A DNA stretch of 64,000 bases from Sorghum bicolor (taxonomy: Eukaryota > Streptophyta > Magnoliopsida > Poales > Poaceae), in the NCBI RefSeq assembly GCF_000003195.3, contig NC_012870.2, forward strand, positions 33,066,706 through 33,130,705, written 5' to 3'. The notes under the pieces are model-generated. The model was not told where the DNA came from, ran no database searches, and was given only the letters and a program-made list of their open reading frames with translations. Positions 23,212-32,758 of the stretch are shown piece after piece; position 1 is the first letter of the stretch, and each line of letters begins with the position of its first letter. The position numbers were made by a program, and so were the translations under genes.

Positions 23212-23962
23212 TTGAGAGAGGAACCCACACCCCTCTCAACCCTAGGAACTCCACCTCCTTCGTAAATGTGCCAACACCACCAAGTGTACACCACCTTGTG
23301 CAAGTGTGTTAGCATTTTCACAAACATTTTTCCAAGGGAGTTAGTCTCTCAACTTGCCACGCCACTCGATCCTAACACGTTTGGAAAGTTAGATCGCTCA
23401 AGTGGCACTAGATGACCGATATGCAAACAAGTTTGCCCCTCTTGATAGTACGGCCATCTATCCTAAATCTGGTCATAAACTTCTCTACACACCTATGACC
23501 GGTGAAATGGAAATGCCCTAGGTTATACCTTTGCCTTGTGCATTCCATTCCATCTCCTCCAATGTTGATGCAACACATGCACCAACCAATGACCAAATGA
23601 TATGATCCACTTCATATCATCACGTGACCGTATTGGTTCATCGATCTTGACCTCACTTGCTCTTCACCGTTGCCTCGGTCCATCGGCGCCAAGTCTTGCT
23701 CAAGCTTCACCGTCACACGCGGTCCCTCGCTTCAAAGCCTCCGACTTGCCCTTCACTCTTGCAACCGGTCCATCAAGCCAAGCCTCATCTGATCTTCTCC
23801 ACGTTGGTCACATGACTCCATGTCCTGTCTCATGTGCAATGAGCTCCTCCATCATCACATGTGAACTAATCTCCTGTGTATCTCACATAAACACTATTAG
23901 TCCACCTAAGTTATCACTCAATTACCAAAACCAAACAAGGACCTTTCACGATGTCCTCATCA

Positions 23963-23976
23963 TCCTCCCCTTCTTG
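23963..23976 (-). other. Polypurine tract of element D
   Basis: The minus strand reads AGAAGGGGAGGA directly before the LTR start TGATGAGG. It is also translated as part of the acidic pol tail. Confidence 0.75.
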
Positions 23977-25953
23977 AATTGGAATCGTCCTCGACTCCAT
24001 CTTGGCGATGTCCTCATCATCCCCTCCTTCTATAATCGGAGTCGTCCTTGACTCTTCCCCATCAACAAACTCCTGCAAAAGGTTAGTGACAGCAGGCAAT
24101 GCACAAGACATAATAGGTTGACAAAGCATAGTATAACATGGTGCATCTAGATTATCACATAACGCAGCAGTAGTAGAAGTTGTAGCAAGTAAAGTACCTC
24201 CATGTGACTTATTTTCATTATTTTTTTCAATGTTTGTGGAAGGTTTATTGTTAATCTCTTTAGCATGTTTAACAATATCCGTTGGTGACAAAGGCAGCAA
24301 AGTAATGTTCTTGTTCTTATGTATGAAAGTGTATGTATTAGTTCTACCATAGTGTAAAGCATCATTATCAAATTCCCATGGATGTCCTAACAAAATTGAA
24401 CAAGCTTGCATAGGCTCAACATCAAAATTAGCAATATCATGATAACAACCTATGAAGAAACTAATGCAGGCTGATTTAGTTACCTTAGTCTTACCACTAT
24501 TATTGAACCATTGAAGTTTATATGGATACGAATGTTGTCGTGTTGTTAAGCCAAGCTTCTCAACCAAATCTGAACTCACCAAGTTGTTGCAACTCCCGCT
24601 ATCAATGATGGTGAGAACACGACAACACTGTACAATAAGATATATGTGGAACAAATTGTGGTGCTGGATCTGCTTCTCTTCTTCATGTACCACATGTGAA
24701 CTCAACACACGCTGCACAAGAAGGCCAGGATAGCCCACGGAGGCAGCAACGGAGTCAATGGAGATGGTCTCCGTGTCTTGATCGCCCTCGGTGGAATCTG
24801 CAACAATGATAGCAGCAAGGGCTAAATCATCTTCAACATCACAAGCACTTACATATCCATCCTCGGTAGCAATGAAAGCGTGATGACTGGGGCAATCCTT
24901 CATGACATGTCCCATGCCTTTGCATCGATGGCAAATGATTTTAGTGTTGGGCGAGGAGGAACTAGTGGAAGCACCCGGAGTGGCACCTTTCTTCAGTTGT
25001 GGGGGCTGCACATTAGACAATTTACTTACCCTAGAAGAAAATGCAGGTGTAGATGGTTGTGGTGCAATAGAAATCTTGAGCGTCTCTAGCTCGGAATGCT
25101 ACTGAAAATTTCTCCCAGTATTAGACCTGAAAGTCTGGTGTTGCTTGCGTCCCTGTACTTCACGTTCTGCCTTTATAGCAAGATGATACATTTGAGAAAA
25201 ATTAGGCCATTCTTTGTAATCAAGAATGTTCTGGATATTATGATTTAAACCACCAAAGAATCTAGCACTAGCATCAGCATCATCTTCATGTACACCACAA
25301 CGTGCTAAACCAATAAGGAATTCTTGATAGTATGCTTCTACGCTTTTATCTCCTTGTTTTAAAGTTTGCAGTTTAAGACATAGATCACGTTGATAGTAAG
25401 GAGGAACAACACGAGATTTCATACGTTGCTTTAAAGCATTCCAAGTTTGAGGCACAACAACAGCATTATTAGTATTGCAAAGATCACTCCACCAAAACAA
25501 AGCAAAATTAGTAAACTGACTAGTAGCAAGTCTAACTATATGCTCAGCAGGCACATTATGAGAATCAAATTTTTGTTGAACAGTAAGCTCCTAATCTAAA
25601 TATGCCTCAGGATCAAGATTAGCAGCGAAAGGAGGTAGGCTAAATTTAATTTTAGCAAAAGGATCATTATTACCATGGTTATTACCTCCCATACCGCGAC
25701 GATTGAAGTTGTAGCAGTGATGGTTGCGTGCATCACCGTCATTATCCACATCTTCATGATCAGAGAGATCTCCATTTGCATCTTCATCATCACCATGATC
25801 AGATTGGGGGCGTTGCTCAATTTGTTCAATGCAGGTGACCAGATTGTTCACATTGCGCGTCAGTTCATTCATAAGATTGCGTTGTTCAGTAATGAACGCT
25901 GTAAGTTCACCCTTGGACACACAATCATTGAAATCCATTGGAGATCCTACCAT
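23963..25953 (-). pseudogene. Chromovirus gag-protease fused to pol C-terminal tail (element D)
   Basis: The frame opens at ATG 25953 and includes the gag core (ALFWWSDLC, then PPYYQRDLCLKLQTLKQG). A zinc knuckle CX2CX4HX4C near 24930-24890 (CHRCKGMGHVMKDC) is followed by a protease with active-site motif IIDSGSCNNL. Two stops interrupt it: TAG at 25593-25591, where relatives usually have Trp, and a stop at 25101-25099. After the protease the sequence passes within about 250 codons to an acidic EGEDDEDI motif encoded by the polypurine tract and LTR start, which is the usual C-terminus of full-length pol. RT, RNase H and integrase are therefore deleted. An inexact repeat (ESRTTPIIEGGDDEDI, then ESRTIPIQEGEDDEDI) sits at the end. 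Confidence 0.8.
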
Positions 25954-27260
25954 GGTTAGAAAATAGGGAAAAATAACAGCAAAGAATTATCCCTATCAAC
26001 TAAAAGGAACCATGTGGTGGTGGTGGTAAAAGTGGAATACAAAATCTGAAGCGGCTTACCACCGTCTTACAAGTGTTCTTACTAAAGCCTAACAAGAGTA
26101 AAACCAAATTGGCAAAGTAACCTGTTGTGGAGCGTGGGTAAACAGTTGCAAGATGAACCTGTGCTGACTGAAGTATATGTGGAGCTTTGGACAGGCACAA
26201 TTTAAGTACCAAGGATTAGCAATATTCAAATGCAGAGTTAGCTAAGTTCAATAAGTATCCAAAGGACAAATCACAATTGCTAGCTAAGACATGTCTAGAC
26301 GTAGCGCAACAAGGTGAAATAAAGTATGACGAGAGGAACTCAGCGAACAAGCAATAGAGCAGATTTTTCCTTTATCCTGATTTTTCATGGATTTTTTTCA
26401 AAAGGCACTAGTAGGAATCAAGATTTTTTATTTTTTTTCACTATTTTTTATATTTTTCCCTGAACAAGGATCGCAAAAGATGTAACCACAAAAATTGGCA
26501 ACGACAACTGAGGTCAGATGTGGTCTACAGAAATTCAGCAAGTTCTTTGAAAAGCGTGCAAAACCCTTGTCAATTTTTTTCTTTATTTTCCTGATTTTCT
26601 TTGGCAATTTTGATGAGACTAAACAGGGCTTCGCAGAGTTTGGGTCAGGTCTAAATGGTATCAAGAAACTGCTGTAAAAATTTCAGATTTTTTTGATAAA
26701 CGAGCGAAAAGTTATGCCTGTTTTACCAAAGATATCTCAAGTTATGTTTTTTGGAAGGCACAACATCGGCGACGGCGGCGGCAGTTAGGGCAAAGCGTCC
26801 CTAAACTCCAACACTGATCACAGGATGAAAATCGTCCTATGACTAATAGCAGTAGGTATTCGCCTGATGATGTAAGGAGGGTTGCGAAGCAGGCAAAAAA
26901 ACAGCGGCTGGCAACCTATCTAGGATTAGCGCGGCAGCGAGAGATCACACATGGTGGCTAGCGGAGGCAAGTCGAGTAATGTGGTGGCTTTGACTTGTTG
27001 TTTGGAAACAGTGGATAGCATAGCGGCGGAAACTAAGAACAGTAACGGTGCAAATGAACTGTGTTGACGAACACAATCAAACCAGCAACTAGACTCAACC
27101 ACGGACACAAACTCAACAAAGCAAAACTGAAAATGAAATTGCAAGGCACAATGGGTGATAGGACAGCGGAAAATTAAACTATTTTTTGGGATTTTTGTGG
27201 ACTGTAGATAATGAATAAATATGAATCTAGGGCAAACGAGATTATACCTCATGGTAAACC
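25954..27260 (-). other. Leader between primer site and gag of element D
   Basis: 1.3 kb, AT-rich, with T/A homopolymer runs near 26380-26460 and 26570-26700. I see no gene. It would be the untranslated leader, where a packaging signal is expected. Confidence 0.6.
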
Positions 27261-27277
27261 TGAGAGATCTGATACCA
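27261..27277 (-). other. Primer-binding site, initiator-Met tRNA type (element D)
   Basis: The minus strand reads TGGTATCAGATCTC. The first ten bases match the common iMet primer site. It lies 2 bases from the LTR end at 27280. Confidence 0.8.
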
Positions 27278-27279
27278 AT

Positions 27280-28083
27280 TGATGAAGGTTAAGGCCGATC
27301 TTTCGAGAGGTAATTGGTAAATTCGATTTGTGGAGAACTCGACGTTGGTGATTCGGCTTCAAATCAGCATGATTTGAACCCTGCAACCATTACAGCACTG
27401 CTCCGTTGGTTATCAACCAAGCACAACTTGATTGACCTCGCCAAGAAGGCTTTTCGTGCAAGCAAATCAAAGAACACAAGCAAGAAATTATAAACACGTA
27501 ATCTAAAATTGCAGATATGAATGACACGAATATTCAAATGAGGGTTCAAGAACTCGGTTCCAAAGGACTAATCGATATAGTGGAGGAGATCAAGAACGGG
27601 GACCCTGGATCACTGTAAAAGCATTTGTCACCACAGTTACAATGAACGATTCAGTTTCTCGATGGAAAACTAAACTCTAAACAAAACCTGAGTCTAAACA
27701 GCGGCAGCTGCATGGAATATAAAGGAGAAATGACCTATGGTTAGAGGCGACCAGGGGGAGGCGCCCACAACATGGGCTTAAGGCCCGAATTCGATACATG
27801 ACCAAGTTGCCCCAAAATAGGTGACGTAGCACCTTGTCGTGGACATAAAGATTAATCCATGAAATATCTGGAGCTGGAACTAGATCAAAAACGACGGCGT
27901 CGTTGTCCCCTTTCCAACGAGTCCAAGATCACCTCATTTCGATGTCGTGTGAAGAAGTTATGATCAAAACACTGACGACGTATTTGCTGAATCCGAGAGT
28001 GACTTGGTAGTTGAGTTGGAGATTAATTGCAACGTGGAAAAGATGATGGTGTCAATGTATCCACTGTGGCGATGTCCTCATCA
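27280..28083 (-). repeat. Element D 5' LTR
   Basis: 804 bp, TGATGAAGG to CCTCATCA in plus coordinates. On the minus strand it begins TGATGAGGACATC, whose translation (DEDI) continues the pol tail across the LTR boundary. Confidence 0.93.
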
Positions 28084-28176
28084 GGCTATAAGGTGTTGTG
28101 CTCAAGGCGAGGAGAAATAGGATGAAGAAAAAGAGGATGAGAGGTCAAAGGGAGTTATTGCCGAAGATTACAACCT
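28084..28176 (-). mobile_element. Internal fragment of element H
   Basis: Continues 16257 after removal of D and its target duplication. It has no supported gene. It is cut at its right side by a different LTR fragment. Confidence 0.5.
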
Positions 28177-28470
28177 TTGTGTCAGGTCCCATAAATTGGG
28201 GTACCCTAACCAAGAGAATAAAAAGCCAAAAACTTACCACCTCAAGGCCCAAAAGCATCATAGCACACCATCAAGCTGGCCAGGATTGCTCTCATTAGCC
28301 CAACAAACCAAACCCAAGAGGGCAATGCATCACCCATGACACGACCGAGCCTAGGGCTTAGACAAGATCTCCGACTCGCCCGATCCCTGGTCTCGACCCA
28401 CTGCTCTGACTCGCCCGAGCCCAGGCCTCGAGCGGAATTTACGACTCACATGAGCCTAGGCCTCGAGCAG
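28177..28470 (+). repeat. Possible Tat/RIRE2-like LTR fragment
   Basis: It begins TGTCAGGTCCCATAA, a start seen in other grass Tat-type LTRs, and carries repeated GACTCGCCCGAGCC / CCTCGAGC motifs. It differs from the Tat LTR at 45843. No partner and no right boundary are visible, so this is a tentative call. Confidence 0.35.
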
Positions 28471-28538
28471 AATCTATGATTCCTCTATAGTCCACTTCCC
28501 ATTGATAGGACTGATAGGCTTATAGGTGCTTGGTAGGA
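28471..28538 (+). repeat. Athila-like LTR fragment C', left piece
   Basis: It matches 62884-62945 closely and continues at 36191 after removal of A1. The first half of this LTR is missing. Confidence 0.65.
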
Positions 28539-28958
28539 TGTTGACAGTCCTTAATGCTCACATTTAACCGTCAACTAATCATGGAAAAGGATCCAAATGC
28601 AACAAACACCTAGACTTAGGGTTTTATTCGACAGAATTCCACGAGTTTTGGTGTTTGCCTATTTCTGCAGGGGGTTATTAGGAAATACTGAAGAAAGGCC
28701 CACACGTCGGGTTGACATAGAGATATTAACGTGCCGTGCAATTTTCTATCATCTAGAAGACTCCAGAAGCCACGGGAATGAACGGGAAGCCGAGAGGGCT
28801 CAGGGACAGGGCGCCCGCCATACTCCTTAGGGCGCCCGCCCACCTTCAGTGTCCAATTTGGACCCATTTCGCGGATCACGCTCCACCGACCTAAAGGATC
28901 AAGGAAACCATGCGATTAATGTCGGTTTGATCCAACGGCCCAGATTCATCTGAAAAGA

Positions 28959-28967
28959 CTATATAAG
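28959..28967 (+). promoter_or_regulatory. TATA box of A1 5' LTR
   Basis: CTATATAAG lies upstream of the leader. The equivalent in the 3' LTR is near 35351-35359, and on the minus strand of A2 at 61771-61778. Confidence 0.6.
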
Positions 28968-29048
28968 CAAGGCCCCCTGGCCCCTGGAGATCATACCTCT
29001 TCTAGAGAATCAAAGCTAGGGTTTCAATTCTTCATCCAAGTACAGAGG

Positions 29049-29150
29049 ATCCCTCTAGTTCATCTAGTTCTACCTCTAGTTCATCTAGTTCTAGTTCTAG
29101 TTCATCTAGTTCTAGTTCTAGTTCCTATAGTTCTAGTTCTAGTTAGTTCT
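29049..29150 (+). repeat. Degenerate (TCTAGT)n array in A1 5' LTR
   Basis: Irregular hexamer repeat. The copy in the 3' LTR (35447-35522) is shorter, which accounts for most of the length difference between the two LTRs. Confidence 0.85.
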
Positions 29151-29824
29151 AGTTGCAATCTAGAAAATAGGGAGAGAGAAGAGGAGAGCGGAGGAGGTGC
29201 CGGATCTGTCGGATCTTCCTCAACATTATACTTTTGCAGCAACTGGTTCGTTCTTCATCGTTCTCCAAGTTCTTCAATTCATAATTTCTGTGTTCTTTAA
29301 TTACTTTTATTTACATTCAAGTTATTTATTGGATTCCCGCTTGCCTCAAGTGCTCTAGTCTTTATAACGCTAGAGTAGTAATTAATAGATTAGACGTGGT
29401 GTTTAGTCTTGCAATTACCTGGAATTGCACCCAATCCTGCGGATTGTTGTGGTAGCCCTAGGGTAGTGACAGCCCTAACGGTCGACGTATTCCACCTCAT
29501 TCGGATCGGTGTTTGTAGGACCGTAGTCAGAGCTTCCTAGCCCCCTTCTCATCTCTTTCTGTGGTTAGTGTTTTGATGTCCCGAAATAGATAATCTTGAA
29601 GTAATTCTTGATTCTTAGATCAACTAGAGAACTCTCAGGAAACTTCCTCTCTTCCCACCAAAAATAATTATATAGTTATCCTTGGGCGATCTTGATTCTT
29701 AATTAGTACACTCACGTTCCCTTTGGAAAATTGATACTCTGGAATACTCCCGGGTGAAGGCTACATCGGTATCCATGCACTTGCGGATTTTTCTGTTTCC
29801 GTTTAAAATACCCAACAAGCTTTC

Positions 29825-29842
29825 TGGCGCCGTTGCCGGGGA
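29825..29842 (+). other. Primer-binding site, tRNA-Asp (A1)
   Basis: TGGCGCCGTTGCCGGGGA, a full 18-base match to the tRNA-Asp 3' end, 7 bases after the 5' LTR. Confidence 0.92.
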
Positions 29843-29867
29843 ACGGTAGCTGTGCTAGTTTCGAACC

Positions 29868-30145
29868 ATGTCGTCCGTGTATCCTTTTTCTTTTCCTTTA
29901 CCACACTCACCTTACCATTTTCACCAGACCACATGGATTTCACACCAAGCATTAATGAGCATGGAATTTTTTTCATAGCCACTTTGTTTACTCCATGCTC
30001 ATATGCAACATCTTCCCAATCTTTTGGTCTCTCCAACATCACCACATTCGAGATCTCCAACCCCCTCTTCCTTCCTATTTATATAAACTTTAAAAGGGCG
30101 GTTGTCGATGCATATGTCTATAATAAATATTGCACATCTCGTTGA
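29868..30145 (+). pseudogene. Remnant of the unknown post-primer-site ORF (A1)
   Basis: Only the tail is recognisable. The stretch FKRAVVDAYVYNKYC is shared with the C-terminus of the intact ORF of A2 (60103-60849), preceded by TTFEIS in both. The upstream part does not match A2 and is broken by stops, so A1 has lost or replaced most of the gene. Function unknown. Confidence 0.65.
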
Positions 30146-31599
30146 GTTGATCTTGATATAGGTCAGCGTTGGAGGGGAAACCACTTCGCCGACATAAATT
30201 GATGGTTTCCCAAGGACAAGCTTAGTGTCCTAAAAATAAGCACTGATCAGATCGTGACATGAGCTTTTAATTATTTGCAACATTACCTTGTGTATATAAG
30301 GATAATTGTAAAAAATTCTTTCGGGTATTCTTGTCACTAACCTTTCCAGGATTGGAGCAAGAAGATCGGATGAATGACAAGCACAAGGTATGTCCAACCA
30401 ATCATCATACAACATTGAATTAAATTCATCCAAACTTGAATTTTGTAAAATTCAAGCTTGGGGGAGTACTTTACATAAAAACACCCTTTGCCATGTTGCT
30501 ATGTTGGTTGTCCCTACCTTTGAGACATGCTCAATTTGTTAAGTACTAATCACACTACTTCAGCTCCACTTGAGTAGATTCTATAAATGCTCTCATACTA
30601 CCTTTATTTGCTTTAGTATATGTCCAGGTTTGGAGTAGTTTCATTTATCTCTTAATTAAGCATGGTGCTTAGCTTAGGAATGATGATATTACTTCCAAGG
30701 GATTTTAAATTAAGCATGATGCTTAGGTTAAAATGCCCTCCTAAATCAAATTAGACATGGTGTCTAGGTTGATTTTTGAGCCGATAGTATGCTATAGTAG
30801 ACATTGGATATTTTGTTGGACTAACCCCTGCAGGAAAACTTTCAATATTGACCTGGGAAGTCCTGAGATAAACTCACATTGGAGACAATGAGAGAGACAC
30901 ATGAAGTTTAACAATTTACACAAGGAAGGCATAGCTCATAAGAGATGATCCATGGAGGGTGCCACAAACACGATGCATAACCGCTAAGAAAGGAAAGCTT
31001 CCGCAAGGTGATACTGTACCATCACTCTTCAAGTAAGGTAACATCTTAAGGTACTTGACTATCACTTTTATAAGCTTCTCCTTGGTTCTAGCGTTCACAT
31101 GAATAAAAGAGACAAACATGTATGATTTACAACTCTAGATTAACCAACCCAATCGATTCAATATGTTTAGTCCTTCCACCTTTCTGATCCCACACTCCTA
31201 ATCATATGAGCTAAAATGTTGCACACTCAATCTTTGGAAGATATATAAAAAATAACATAAATATAGATAGATTATCTTTCATTAGGTTGAGCGATGTGAT
31301 CTGACAAATGTTTTAAATGCTACACTCATGATCTTATTATCCATCCACTTTGTCTTGCTCACTATGCTTAAGGTTAGAGAAGAACAAATACACTTTTGGT
31401 TCTGTTGGTGTTTTCCACCAACAGGGCCCATGCACTTGATCTCTGCATTGTCTCTATGAGTAGGTACACTTCGAGCAAAATATGGCGTTTTACAACTTCT
31501 AGACTCCACCAAGTGAAGAACCTAGATCTACGAGCACAAACACACTAGAGATACTGGACACTTAGGCAATCACTACCCTGAGATGCTTGAGGACGTAAC
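30146..31599 (+). other. A1 internal spacer
   Basis: There is no supported gene. It is the direct counterpart of A2 44700-45842 plus 59985-60100 in reverse. A polypurine-like module AAGCTTGGGGGAGT lies at 30454-30467, in the middle of the element. Confidence 0.65.
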
Positions 31600-31617
31600 T
31601 ATTGGAGTAACCCCGTT

Positions 31618-32059
31618 ATGGAAGTAATTACTGACCTTCTGCCGGTCAAGAGAGGCGATCCAGGACGTACCGTCATCCCGATCTCCATCGGCATGGTGAA
31701 CTTCCCAGAAGCACTCTGCGATTTTGGCTCCAGCGTCAACATTATACCCAGGGTACTCTATGAAAAATTCTTTACACATCCTTTATTAGAAACAACCATG
31801 TGTTTGCAGCTTGCAGATTGGACACTCAAAGGGAATATTGAAAAACCTTTGCATCCGAGTTGGTACCTTGTATGCCCCAGCAGACTTCGTGATGATAGAG
31901 ACTGGTATTGATGAGAGGGCACCCATCATCTTAGGGAGGCCATTCCTGAACACCTCGGAAGCTGTCATCTATGCTAGTGCTGCCAAGATCAGTTTCTACA
32001 TCAAGGGGAGGAAGGAGACGTTTTCCTTCAAGAACAAGACTACACAAATCTCAGAGTAA
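31618..32059 (+). pseudogene. Athila protease-like domain 1 (A1)
   Basis: Retroviral-type aspartic protease with active site read as DFGSS near 31719 and the later ILGRPFLNT motif. A frameshift near 31850 moves the frame, and the second part (31811-32059) ends at a stop. In autonomous Athila elements one such domain follows Gag. Here no Gag core precedes it and a second copy follows. Confidence 0.75.
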
Positions 32060-32131
32060 TCCCGACATGAACCAAGGAAGAGGACCAACAGGAGGAACAA
32101 GAACAAGCAAATGTAGACCGAGTCAGCTAAG

Positions 32132-32758
32132 ATGGTCACTACAGTTCAAGGAGGTCAAGATCGTCGACTTAAGTCACTGTTCCTGACCAAAAAGGACGAC
32201 CCAGTCACCTATAAGCTCCTGTTCAGAGCCATGCCCCTAAAACTGACATACATTCAGCTCCAGATGGCAGATCAGACATTCCAAAAGGTTGAAGGTATAT
32301 TAACTGATGTCCCTATCAAAATAGATGATCATTTTGTCCATACAGATTTTTAGATTATTGACATGGGAGAAGACGAGTAGGATCCACCCATCATCCTTGG
32401 GAGACCGTTCCTCAGTACCGTTAAAGCAATCATCTACATTGGATCCAGTGAAGTCCACATGCACTTCCCCTCTAAGAAGATACGCCGCAATTTTATTGAC
32501 CTTAACTATATAGTTGAAGGCTCTAAGCAGGTCAGGACAAGAAGAAGACAATGTAACCGCAACCAGAGAAGGCAAATCATCAAGGACGGATGGGCAGACT
32601 ACGAAGGAGAAGTGGTAGGGTCTGAAGACATACTACTTGAACAGAACTGTCCTGAGGAGATCGTAGCATCGAGTCAGAGAGAAAAGATAGTTATACACGA
32701 AGAGGAAGCGCCGCCGGAACCACCGACTACGCCACCCAGCGAATCCCAGGACGACTGA
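32132..32758 (+). pseudogene. Athila protease-like domain 2 (A1)
   Basis: A second protease-like domain lies in one frame with two TAG stops near 32351 and 32378. It has LQMADQTF, then PPIILGRPFLST, then a basic stretch RTRRRQCNRNQRRQ and an acidic Pro-rich tail. Its DTG active site is missing. The A2 copy has DTGSN at the matching place, so A1 carries a deletion between TKKDDP and VTYKLL. Confidence 0.7.

Larger units (their letters stand above)
21567..23948 (-). mobile_element. Solo LTR, SIRE/Maximus-like Ty1/copia (element E)
   Basis: 2382 bp bounded by TGAAGGGTCG and GGACCTTTCA and flanked by CGATG (21562-21566 and 23949-23953). On the minus strand it begins TGAAAGGTCCTTG, resembling copia LTRs of the SIRE/Maximus type in grasses. 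It contains a dense cluster of ACCGGACGC-type motifs (about 22710-23125) and a strong hairpin at 23151-23211. No ORF is supported. Confidence 0.85.
16258..23962 (-). repeat. Element D 3' LTR, split by two solo LTRs
   Basis: The LTR pieces are 16258-17028, 21543-21566 and 23954-23962 (with target duplications counted once). Their sum is 804 bp, the same as the partner LTR. Confidence 0.93.
16258..28083 (-). mobile_element. Chromovirus-like Ty3/gypsy deletion derivative (element D)
   Basis: Flanked by perfect GGCTA duplications (16253-16257 and 28084-28088). LTR ends are TGATGA/TCATCA. The 5' LTR on the minus strand is 27280-28083 (804 bp). The 3' LTR is 16258-23962 and also 804 bp once two solo LTRs and their duplications are removed. 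It has an initiator-Met-type primer site, gag and a protease region, then passes straight to the polypurine tract, so RT, RNase H and integrase are deleted. The LTR start and the pol-tail coding across the tract resemble CRM-like or related chromoviruses; I cannot place the exact clade. Confidence 0.92.
28539..29817 (+). repeat. A1 5' LTR
   Basis: TGTTGACAGTCC to ATACCCAACA. The TATA box CTATATAAG is at 28959-28967. The hexamer array is at 29049-29150. GC-rich GGGCGCCCGCC motifs lie near 28808-28840. Confidence 0.93.

Noticed and set aside
22192..23327. Overlapping open frames rich in Thr, Ser and Arg
   Set aside because: They are inside the copia-like solo LTR and arise from the repeated CACCGGACGC motif.
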